Assembly (NCBI GenBank): GCA_946811185.2
Contig: OX328100.1
Coordinates: 20,200,999-20,264,998, forward strand
Reading direction: 5' to 3'
Source: Hippopus hippopus
Lineage: Eukaryota; Mollusca; Bivalvia; Cardiida; Cardiidae
DNA: 64,000 nt
The translations under genes and the position numbers were made by a program. A model generated the notes under the pieces. It did no database searches. It was not told the DNA's origin and saw only the letters and a program-made list of their open reading frames with translations. Positions 10,001 through 22,000 of the stretch are shown here, in pieces (position 1 is the stretch's first letter; every line of letters starts with the position of its first letter).

Positions 10001-13000
10001 TTGCATTTGTTCCTTTTCAAACAACATTTTGCCAAGCCATTGAAAGCAGTGATAGAATGGGTCATATCAGTAGTAGAATGGGTCATTATCTATCATAATA
10101 GGTTAACTATAGTCAAATCATAACTGAGCCATGCTCTGTGAAAAGGGGTAACTTTTCTGCATGTCCAAAGACCATTCTACATCATATCCAGTCAATTGTT
10201 ACACAAAATGGATTTTATAGTTCCATAATTATATGATGTCTTGCTGGTATCATGCATCACGGAGATGCAGTAAGCCCACTTTTGCCATATCATGGCTCAA
10301 TTATTTTATAAGTATGTCTTTTACAGATAACCCTGCAAATGTAACTGCACTGGTCCATCAATGGGATCTTGGTAATAAGACTTATACGATCTATGTTTGT
10401 GGAACAGAGAGGAGAAACACTGTATGTGATGTTCTCACCATACAGCAGAGAGGTTGGTCAAATTGTTTGCTTTTGCCACGGTGTTTTTTAGCTCGGCTGT
10501 TTTTGAAGAAAAGGTCGAGTTCCAGCATTCTGTTGGTGCAAAAACTTTGACATTTTAAATATCTTTGTTATAACTGACGATATTTACTTCAAATTCAGAC
10601 AAGTTGTTATCTATCAAAAGAATAACATGTATAACAGGGACAAATAATCATCAAAGTATTTTTGACACAGTTATGCCCCCTTTTCGATGTAGAATCTTTA
10701 CTGAAAATCAAGCAATGGCAGGCGAGCATTGGCACCTGCATGCTGTGCTCTTGTTCACAACTTGGTTATGTGATGTGTACACTGTGGATTTATGTTGGAA
10801 CCCCACAATTAAACAGCAGGGTTGGTCAATATTGTCTATTTTTGTCACAATAATTTTTTCACAACTCGGCTAGGTGATATATGCACTCTTTGAGTGTGTA
10901 ACAGAGAGAAGAAATGTATGCATAGAATAAAAGATAAGGTAACCCCTGTATGTCATCTTGAGGCAATTCCTTATTTTACCTGTAACATATAACAGATATG
11001 GAATCCAAGTCAATATCGTGTATGATCTCCACGTGCAGCAACACCTGCACGACACCTGGCGGGCATACTGGAGATGATACTGTGTATTGTTGCTCTTGGA
11101 ATCTGCTCAAATTTTGAGAGGTAAAGTCTCCCTGTCATATCTGAATGTCAGAAACAATTCGAGAGTAACAGGGTTCCCTTATTTTTGGGGCTATGTATAT
11201 TATATGTAGGGGTATCACCATACAACAGCAGGGTTGGTCAATATTGTTCTTTCACAACTTGGCCATGTGATATATACGAGGGGTGATCAGAAAGAAAGTG
11301 GACCAATGCCTTTATTGGAATACTGTTATAAAAAACAACTTGGAATGTCTACTTTTTTTGAAAGTAACCTCCTTCGAATTCTATGCACTTATTTATTCTA
11401 GCAGTATCTCTTGTAGATCAAGATCAGGCTGCACAGAACAATCTTGAATCTATACAGTCAGATAAGGAGATAATTTTTCAACAAAAAATAACTTTGAAAT
11501 AGCAACATTTAGGTTTTTATTATCGGCTTTAAAGTTCCATATAACTTATTTAGCAGATTAAGGATTAAAATTCAAGGTTGTGTTGGAAAGGATTACAACT
11601 GTTCATTTCAGATTTCTGTGGACCGTCACCTACCTGCACAGATCAGATGGCTAGTGTTACGGATCTGACTGATCCTGGAACTACACTGTTCAGTATCAAT
11701 GTAACTGCTCCATCCACAGGATCCTTTTCTGGTCTCAGTTATTCCATAGCTTCCAACGATATTCTACTTTTTAATGTAGACATTACAGGTAATTGACAGT
11801 CCTTTAGTCTAATTGTTATCAGTGCTTGGATCGGAGCATTGTTTTTTTTGCCTCAATACCAGATGCCATTTTTTTATTTGTCTGGATTCAAGCATTTAAC
11901 CCTTTATTATTTCACAAAATTTTAGACCCATCCAAATTGAAAGCTTTTGCAGTTTACAATTTCAATGTTGTTCCAATAATGTGACTTTTCTTTGATAGGG
12001 TAGAAAACATTGTGGGAAAAGGAGAAAATGCTGGTAACCAGCATTTTCTTCTTTTCAAACAATGTTTTCAAATGGCATCTTCCTCAGATCGTGTAAACTT
12101 GTCATTGTTTGGTAACGATTAAAGATTACAAATTAACGACGTATATTACAATTTTTCCTAACCGACAGATTTTTTTAAAACTTTGCACATACAAACTCAT
12201 CATGTCTCTAGGAGATTACAGTAAAAAAAGATGTGGATCACCGTGCTCGTTTCTGAGAAATTTGCCTTTGAAATAGGGATATACGGTTCCAAAATTCATC
12301 TTATATTGGATTTAAAGCGCCTTTCCTTAATAATCAGTTAAACAGGAAAATTACAGGAAAAATGTGCAAATATACAATTTTTTAATGAAAATTCATACAT
12401 TATTGCGCAAAAAATATATAAAAGCCTGGTTTTGAGCATGATAAATGTATAAATATGCATGTTATATATAAACCATTGAGTTGAAAAGGGAGATAATTTG
12501 ATCCAGTTAAGGCTTAATCTTTAGAAAATACACACTTTCTAACTGACAGATTTTTCTTAAACTTTCCACACTTATAGTATTTATAATTCTAAACAATAAG
12601 AAAAAATAGGAATGGCACCTATCCGTGCTTATTTCGTCAGAAAACAAGGTTGAAGATCACTGTGGAAGTTATTTTTTCAAGAGAAAAAATAGGAGAAAAG
12701 GTCAGCAGACATTATGGGAAAAGGAGAAATTGCTAAAAAGGAGCAATTCCTCCATTTCCAACAGTAATTTTCAAAGTGGAAATAGCTATACTTCCACAGC
12801 TTTAAATTTCCTGCCTTTGTTTCCTTGTTTTGTGTGTAACGCCATGTAAGCAGCATTTTAATTATTTCACAGTGACAGTTCAGAGATCCATTTTTTCTCT
12901 TCACCATTACTACCCTAAGAAAGTGCTGTTTGTTTCAGTGCACCAATAGTATTACTATTATGTGCAAAAAATACATAGGTACACTTTTGATTCAATATCC

Positions 13001-16000
13001 ACGACAGAAATACATGCGCAGTAGGATGCGCAAACATTGTCATATACGTCGTTAAGTGTATCTCAAATGATATGAAATAGCAAAATGCTGATAAGCAACA
13101 TTTACACCTTTTCCTGCTATGCTTTCCAAAGCTTCCTTCCCCAGGGTTAATATTTTCTTCCCCAGGGCTAATAATAAAACAGGTGATTATTTGACAAAAC
13201 ATGATTAGCCCTTCACCACACAGCCCCCACTTTCAACAAACCTGAAGTTAAATTGTACACAGTGGGGAATCATATAGGTTTTTGATAACCCTGCACAAAA
13301 AAGAATATTATAGAATTTATACCAAATATTGATATTCTCAAGATTCATACATTCTGCAAACACTCTGTAATAAAACTTTCATCGATTAGAAATTTTGACA
13401 TTTATCCCGTCAAATTTCCAGACAAGGTTTTTCTTAAAAATATCAATTTTTATGATACCATTACAGTATCAGTAAATCTAACAATAAGTCCAATGGACTA
13501 TGATGCATAAATCAGTCAGTTTACCCTTACTACATTTTAGACTTGTTCAGTTTGAAGGCACTGGCAGATGACAGAACGATTATGACTCAAGAACTGAAGT
13601 TGGTTTTAGAAGGGTAGAAAACAATGTGGGAAAAGAAGAAAATGCTGATTAACAGCATTTTCTCCTTTTCCCACAATGTTTTCAAAAGCCTTCTTCCTTT
13701 AGGGGTTGTGAAAGCTCAGGATTGTGTGTTAAAAGGTTACATTAAGCACAAAAGACAAAAAAAGCCATTTGCCTCAGCATTTTCTCATTTTTCTGCGCAG
13801 TGTATCAAAGCAAAAACCAGTTGACTCCCGAACTTAGCTCTTTTCCAAACAACAAAACTTCAGACTTGGCCAAATTGAAGGCATTAATTTGACAGATGAC
13901 AAGCATGATTCAAGAAATGGGATTTGTTTTTAATAGGATAGAAACATTGTGGAAACAGCAAAAACTGAAAAGACTCACAAAGGAAAAATTTTAGGTGGCT
14001 CAAATGATAGAAATATTTTGTGTTTTGGATCACAGCATTTTCTTCCTATCCTACAATGTTTTCAAAAGTCTTCTAGCTCAGAGTAATTTAACTCTTTACC
14101 ACACGACAAAATTTTAGACTGGTCCAAATTGAAAGCATTTGCAGACGATAAATTAAAGGTGATCCAAATAACAAAATTTGCCCTTGATAGGGTAGAAAAT
14201 GTTGTGGGAAAAGGAGAAAATGCTGGTATCCAGCATTTTCTCCTTTTCCTACAATGTTTTCAAGAATCTTTTTCCTCTGGGTCGTTAAAAGCCGTTATTT
14301 TGTGGTAAAGGATTAAACACAGGAAACCCTCATGAAGAAAACAATGTGGGAGAAGGAGAAATGCTGGTTACCAGCATTCTCTTCTCTCTTCACAATATTT
14401 TCAAAAACCTTCTACCTCAGGGTCATTCAAAAAATGGGAAACCCTAGAGCAGAAAACATTGTGGGAAAAAGAGAAGTGCTGGTTACCAAAATTCGCTTCT
14501 CTCCTCACAATATTTTCAAAAGTCTTCTACCTCAGGATCATTAAAAAAAATGGGAAGCGCTAGAGCAGAAAACATTATGGGAGAAGGTGAAATGCTGGTT
14601 AGCAACATTCTTTTCTCTCCTCACAATATTTTCTAAAGCCTTCTACCTCAGGGTCATTCAAAAAATGGGAAACCCTAGAGCAGGAAACATTGTGGGAAAA
14701 AGAGAAATGCTGGTTACCAGAATTCTCTTCTTTCCCCACAATGTTTTCAAAGGACTGTTACCTCAGAGTCATTTAAACACAGGATTGTGTGGTAAAGGTT
14801 TTATGGTACCTCTTTCGCAGTGTGGGAGTTTTTGCTCTTATAATGCCAAATTGAAACTGTTTGACTACAAAGAAAAGAATTCATTGACTCCACTGGCATT
14901 GAACGGAGTTTATATAATAAAAACTACCCAAAGGGTAGTGAAGAGTGTAAAGCAAGATCAGACTGCACATTTTTGGCATCAGATTTTGCTTTGCACTCTC
15001 CAGAAGATACATCTTTTGTGTTTTGCCTCAAAATAAAGCATTACATATTGTATGAGTTCATATTCACATGTTTCTCAAAAAGTAAGATAAATCACCAGAT
15101 ATGTTTGTATGTTGTAGGTCATTAGTATTAAAGGCCAATCCTTTATCCTTGTCATTGTCATTGTAGGATATGGAGTGACCAATTGGAAGTAGGCTTTTGA
15201 AAACATTGTGGAAAAAGATAAAAAAGCTGGTCACCAGCATTTCTTCCTTTTTCTACACTGTTTTCTATGATTTCAAAGACACAAAACATTATTTTAGCCA
15301 CACTGAATTTGTCATCTGCGAATGCTTTGAATTTGGACAAGCCTGGAATTTTGCTGTGTGGTACAGAATTCATAGTTTTGATTGCAGGCACCGTAAGTAC
15401 TGTATCAACATTACCAATCAAGTCACCGCCAAATCCCACAAGCTATTCTATCACTGCCTATGTGTACGACTCAGCTGCTTGCCAAATAGGGGTCTGTCAT
15501 CTAGGTCTGAATGTCACATTCACAAACTTGGTAAGTATATGCACAGTAAAGCCCGCCCACAGGCCTTATTATAAAGTACTACTGGTCTGTTATGGAACAC
15601 CTAAATTTTCATTGGTTGATCATCAAACACTGTTACTAAATTAGCACATTTTCACATTGCCAGCCAAGCTGGGGTAGCTCAGTTGGTAGCGTACAGGAGT
15701 TGAAAATAGTGGATCGATCCCTGGCGCTGCCAATTCCTTTCTGAGCATTGATGATAGTTATTGCGACAGGATTCATTCCTCTCTCACCATTGATCATTGT
15801 TTCAACGATGGTTATGTGGTAAAGCAGCCATTGACTCTAAAAAAAAATATTGTGTGGAGCACTGGTAAAAAGACTTCAGGAAAGTATGGATAGGTGCACT
15901 GCCTGCTGCAATATAACTGAAATAATTTTGAAAACGACATTAAACATCATTCAATCAATCAAGGAAATAGCCTCTATATGACATATATAGAGCTGTTATA

Positions 16001-19000
16001 TTGCTTGCAACATGCGAAAAGGGGCATTTGGACATTTGCATAAAGTGTTGTCTCGGATCAGCCTGCACAGTCCGCGCAGACTAATCCGAGACAGCACTTT
16101 ACGACTGCATAAGATTTTGTGCTACAGTAGACTTGCCCAAAACAGAAAATCACATAAAAATGGAAAGTGTCTGCGCAGGCTGATCCAAGACGACACTTTA
16201 CGCAAATGTCCGAATGCCCCTTTTCGCTTGTTGCAGGCCACATATAATTCAGAGGAAATAGGCCCGCATGCTATTTCTATTTATGGTGTCCGACGATTGA
16301 GCAAGGAAAAAATCGATAATCCATGATAGACCAATGGAGCCTGACTTAGAAGCCATCATTCTTTTTCCAGAAACTTTTTTGCATTTTCCTTGCAGTTAAA
16401 AACAATTTTCTCCTTTCCATCAGATGTACCTTTTATGTGTAATTTGAGATAAATTATGGTAGGCCTGCATGCTGACCTCTATGGGTACATTTCACAGGTT
16501 CACTAAATCTCCTTTCCACAGATTACTCAATTACATCAAGACTTGTCTGACTTTTCTTCCAAATCTTATAGAATATATCAATAGACAACATGGACAGAGT
16601 TTCTAAAAATCTCCATGAAGATACGCTGATTCAAAATACTTTGCTGACAATAGCTACATCTGATGCAAATGCAGTCGATGGTGTCACATGCGTGATTGAC
16701 GAAGCTAACTCAGTTCCTGCCAACAACGGGAAGTTCCTTACCAAAGAAACAAGCACTGGTAGTAATGGTAAGTTTTTTCTTTGCAGACCTCTTTAATAGA
16801 TCAACCCTGTACCACACAATCCCATATTTTAACATTCCTTGGGAAGAAAGCCTTTGAAAACATTTTGGAAAAAGGAGAATATGCTAGTGACAGCTTTTTC
16901 TCCCTTTCTCAAATTGTTTTCTGTCCTTCTAAAGACAAACCTCAATATCTGGGACCGGTTTCACAAAAAAAACTTAAGTCTCTTATTTTGCTCAAGTCTG
17001 CTGACGGACCCCATTTCCGACTTCAATTGAGTTTGTAAATTGAGACCCATTTTACTAATATTAACAGACTTAACCCTTTACCGAACAATCCCTTGTTTTC
17101 ACGACCCTGAAGAAAAGGCCTTTTGAAAACATTGTGGGAAAAGGAGAAAATGCTGGTAACCAGCATTTTCTCCATTTCCCACCATGTTTTCTACCGTGTC
17201 AAATAACGACACTTTATTTGAATTACTTCCAGGTTTGTTGCCAGTAAATGCTCTCAACTTGGAAGAGTCTAAAATTTGTTGTGTGGGAAAGGGTTAAGAA
17301 ACATTTTCAAATTCTGAGATAACACAACATTTCATCCTCAACTCAACAAAATAATGGACTTAAATCTGTTGAAATGATTTTGCTTAGCTGAGTCTGAAAC
17401 AATGTGTCAACTTAAAATTTGTGAATGTTTCTAAAGGATGTTAAAGATAATGAAATGCGTCTGAAATAAGTCAACTTTAGTCTGGAAATAAGTCTGTTTT
17501 TTGGACTTGAGCAAAATAAGAGACTTACGGTAAGTTTTTTCATGAAACTGGGCCCAGGATTACATCTGATATCTGATATTTCATTGGAATTGCTTGCAAG
17601 TCTAAGATCTTGTCATTTTATGACAAGTTAAACAATCTTCAAAGCTTGACTATTTTCTGAAATTGTTTTCCAAGCAACATGCATGATAATATATTACAAA
17701 TGGAACATCACAAAAGTCTGCATTTCTGTGTGGTCAGATCAGATCAAGTTCCATACCTCCCCTTAATGACCCTGAAAAAGAAAGCTTTTGAAAACATTGT
17801 GGGAAAAGGAGAAAATGCTGGTAACCAGCATTTTCTCCTTTTTCGACAATGTTTTCTAACGTTTCAGAGACAAATCTCAGCATTTAAGCCAAATTTACTT
17901 TGTCGTCTGCAAATGCTTTTATTTTGGACTAGTCCAAAACTTAGATGTTTGGTAAAGGATTAATGACATATCAATCCTTTGTAAAGAAATTGGCCATGCT
18001 GGGGATTCAAACCAGCGACCCTGTGTTCTCAAATCCTGTACACTGCTCACTGTGCAATACGGGCTTGGTGGCAAATGGAAAAATTACTTATTCATCACAC
18101 ACAATTTCTACTGTAAAGTGATCTGCTACAACATGTAAGAAAAATGGTGAGCAGGTTTAGAAGTGGCTGGTTTGTGTGTAAAACTGACAATTTTTTTTTT
18201 CATGTTTTTTCAAGTTTATGTCATAGTGAACAAAGAGAATCCGCAATTTGACTATGATGTTGACCAGGTCTACACTGTGGCTGTGACTTGTAGTGATCTG
18301 TACGGATCTTCAGATTCAGCCAATATGACCGTCACTATAGATGAAAATGCTGTGCCTGTCCTGTCTAATCTATCTCGTAAGTTGATGACATTGATTTAAC
18401 TGTCTACCAAACAACAAAATTTCAGAATAGCCAAAATTGAAAGCATTGGCAGACAATAAATCAAATGTGATCCAAAAACTGAAATTCGTCTTTGGAAGGC
18501 TTTGAAAACAATGTTGAGGGGTAGAAAATGCATGTTACCAGCATTTTTCACTTTAACCACAATATTTTCAAAGGCTTTATTCCTCAGAGTCATTAAAACT
18601 AACCCGTTACCACACAGTCCCAAATATTAACGAACCTGAAGAAGAAGACTTTTGAAAACTTTGTGGGAAAAGGAGAAAATGGTGGTAACCAACATTTCCT
18701 CTTTTTCAAACAATGTTTTCTGCCCAATCAATGACAGGATTCATCATTTGAATGACATTTATATTGTTGTTTGTAAAGGCTTCCATTTTGGTCGAGTCCA
18801 AAATTTCGTTGTTTTGTAAAGAGTTAAGGATTGATTAAGGGTTAAAGGTGGGTATTTAGATTTTTCACATCTCACCAAATTAAGAAATATATACATCATG
18901 TATATCACTGAAATTTATAAGAAAAAACAATACAAATCATCAATAATTAAGAATCATAAAATTACAAAAAAAACTTTTTTTGATGGTGTTCCCTTAAAAG

Positions 19001-22000
19001 GTTACATAGCCTCTTAAGGTATTTTTAGATTTCGCGCCAAAAATCAAAAAAGCATTGTGGGAATGTCAAGTGACTGGCACGTGACTAATGACGCTTAAAT
19101 TCCATAACATAACAAACATGTAATTATTTTCCATAATGTCTTCTTCGGACGCTATGTTTGAAGCTTAGTCTATGTATTTCCGGTACGTAAATGAGCAAGT
19201 TGCTCATGTGAAAATAGACAGTGTTTCCCGTCGGTGTCGACCAGGGCCGTAGTAAATCTCTAATTTCTCTTGTTGTGGGATGGTTTTCGACTACTGGGAT
19301 TTTATGAATGAAAATTAAAAGGCTTTGGGAGTATAATAAGGATGATTTTTTTTTTTTTGTATTTTTGTAAAATTTTCGTGCCAAAATCTGAAGGGCCACC
19401 TTTAACCCTTTATCTCACAATTCCAAGTTTTAACAACTCTGATGAAAGAGACTTTAGAACACATTGTGGGGAAAAGGAGAAAATGCTGGTGACCAGCTTT
19501 TTCTCCTTTATCCATAATATTTTCTAACCTGTCAAAGACAAATTCTCTAATTCGAATCACATTTTATCCGAGTTTCATTGACCACAAGGGAAGAAGCTTC
19601 AGAAAACACTGTGGGAAAAGCAGAAAATGTTGGTAGCCAGTATTTACTCTCTTACCCACAATGTTTTCTGTCTTGTCAAAGACAAATCTTCTTATTGGAA
19701 TCACATTTGATTTTTCATCTGCAACTGCTTTTAATTTGGATGAGTCTAAATTTTTGTCATTCAGTAAAGAGTAAAACCCTTTCCAAAACAAGATTGAATT
19801 GTTGACTTTTCCTGACTGTTAGTAACTGCCGACATTTAACTCAAAAGTGGTACTGATGAGCTGTAGTTCTCTGATAGGGTAGAAAACATTTTGGGAAAAG
19901 GAGAAAATGCTGAAAACCAGCATTTTTAACCTTTTCCCACAATGTTTTGTAAAGACTTCATCTCTAGGGTCATTGAACAGACCTGTTACACATATTGAAA
20001 ACATTTTCAAACCACAAACAATGTGTGGCTTTGAAAGGGTTGGAAAACATTCCTTGTATAGAAGAAAACTTTGTTTACTCCTTTTCCACCTACAATATGT
20101 ATTCAAAAGCCTTCATTATTAAGATTATTATCTCTTTTCCACTCAGTCCCAAGTTTTAACGACCCTTAGACAGAAAGCATTTGAAAACACTGTAGAAGAA
20201 GAAGAAAGTGCTGGTAACAAGTATTTTCTTCTTCTCCCACCATGTTTTCTGCTTTTTCAAACATTAGTCTGCAAATGCATTCAGTTCATAAGTTTTACTG
20301 TTTGGTAAAGAGTTAACTCTCTACCAGGTGACACAATTTTTTAGACTTGTGCAAATTAAAAGCATTTGCAGACAACAATTTAAATAGTGTGATATACAAA
20401 CATAAAATTTGTCTTGTGATAGTCCTGTCCTTGCCTGGATCATGGCAGTTGTGGTGTTGTAACGTGCAATGACCTGGTCACCCATCCAGGCACTAACCTA
20501 ATGCACGTTGCTTAACTTCCACGGAGAGAAATAATCCAAACCGCATCACTGTAAAAGCTAGCTCAACAGCAAGGCAGGTTTTAAGTGCTTATATATCTAA
20601 CCTCTCTCAGCGACAGTGTTAAAGAAACTTCAACATTTTTTATACATGTATTTGTCTCTCTTTACTGAAGATTTTCTCCCTCAAACTTTTCTAAAGAGAG
20701 AAACCCATACAGGGCTGGTAATTCTCAAAATAGTTTTGAGATAATTTAGTCTCAATAATGAGACACTACAGTGATTTTCATACTCCCCAAAGGGAGAGCA
20801 CATAGTCGCCGCTTAGTCCGTCTGTCTGTCCGTCCTTCCGTCCGTCTGTCCGAAGCCATTTTTCCATAACCCCTGAACCAAATTGGATGAAACTTCATGT
20901 ATGAATTCCTTAGGATATTGTGCCAATATTTTTTTCTCATTTTTCCAATTTGACGCTGTGTCATGGAAAATGGTTTTCGGCAATGATTATGTGGGAAAGC
21001 AGTGAGTGGCTTGGAAGGAAAATTGTGCGGAGTACTGGTAAAAGAAACTCCAGGAAAGCATGTATAGGTGCACTGGCCGCATGATATAACGGAAATAATG
21101 TTGAAAATGGCGTTAAACACCAAACAATCAATCAATCATAGAAAAAGGGGGTTTCTTGTAAAATTCCAATTTTTACTAGTATCTCCTTCAGTTTTCATCA
21201 AAATTTCATGAAACTTCACATTTATATTGTTTATTAAAAGTTTCACCATGTGTCATTGTTTTTTTATCTATGCAAAACCATGTTATGGGAAAAGGGTGCT
21301 TAATGTCTTACAAGTTATTGCCCTTTGTAAGTTTTAACTTCAGTTTTTGTTGTCCAGGGCATAACTTTTGGGGTAATTGCCCTTTGTAAATTTTAACTTA
21401 AAATTTTTGTACAGGGCATAACTTCCAAAGTAAAAAAGCTAGTATTTTCAAACTTCATATACAGATAGCCACATTAAAGAGAAGTGCAGTGTACAAGAAC
21501 TATAACTCTATCTCAACTATTTTTTTGGGTTATTTGGGGTTATTTCCCTTTCTAACTTTAAATTTTTGTCAGGGGCATCATTTCCCAAGTATAAAAATTA
21601 GTAACTTCAAACTTTATATACAGATAGACCACATAAACGAGAAGTGCTGTGTACAAAAACCATAACTCTATTCCCACTATTTGTAGAGTTATTGCCCTTT
21701 GTAAATGTTAACTTCAGATTTCTGTTTGTGGCATAACTTCCAAAGTATAAAACCTAGTGACTTCAAACTTCATATACAGATAGACCACATTAACGAAAAG
21801 TGCAGTGTACAAGAAACATAACTAGTTTTAGAGTTATTTCACTTTGTAAATTTTAAATTTCGTTTTTTTTTTCTAGAGCATAATTGTTACTTATAAAATG
21901 ACACCTGTTTTGTGACAAGGCTCTTTGTGGGGGTATGCAGCGCTTTGTGACAGTTCTACTTTCATTCTTTCCCATTTATACTAAGCTGTGTTATAGAAAA

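Larger units (their letters stand above)
16801..17631 (+). repeat. TTAA MITE (F) split by a second element
   Basis: The left part ends at 16950 and the right part resumes near 17575 (CAAGTCTAAGATCTTGTCAT). The intervening sequence is the element at 16951-17555. Confidence 0.6.

Noticed and set aside
14587..15036. 149-codon open frame
   Set aside because: It starts inside the MITE tandem array and shows no domain. The same peptide recurs in each array unit.
15666..15735. tRNA gene with A and B boxes
   Set aside because: The same head is followed by a conserved SINE body and tail here and at 35756, so it is a SINE promoter and not a tRNA gene. The same applies to 7480 and 41611.
20752..21135. 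127-codon minus-strand frame
   Set aside because: It covers a (GTCC)n tract and a SINE fragment. The RRTEGRTDRRTKRR stretch is simple sequence.
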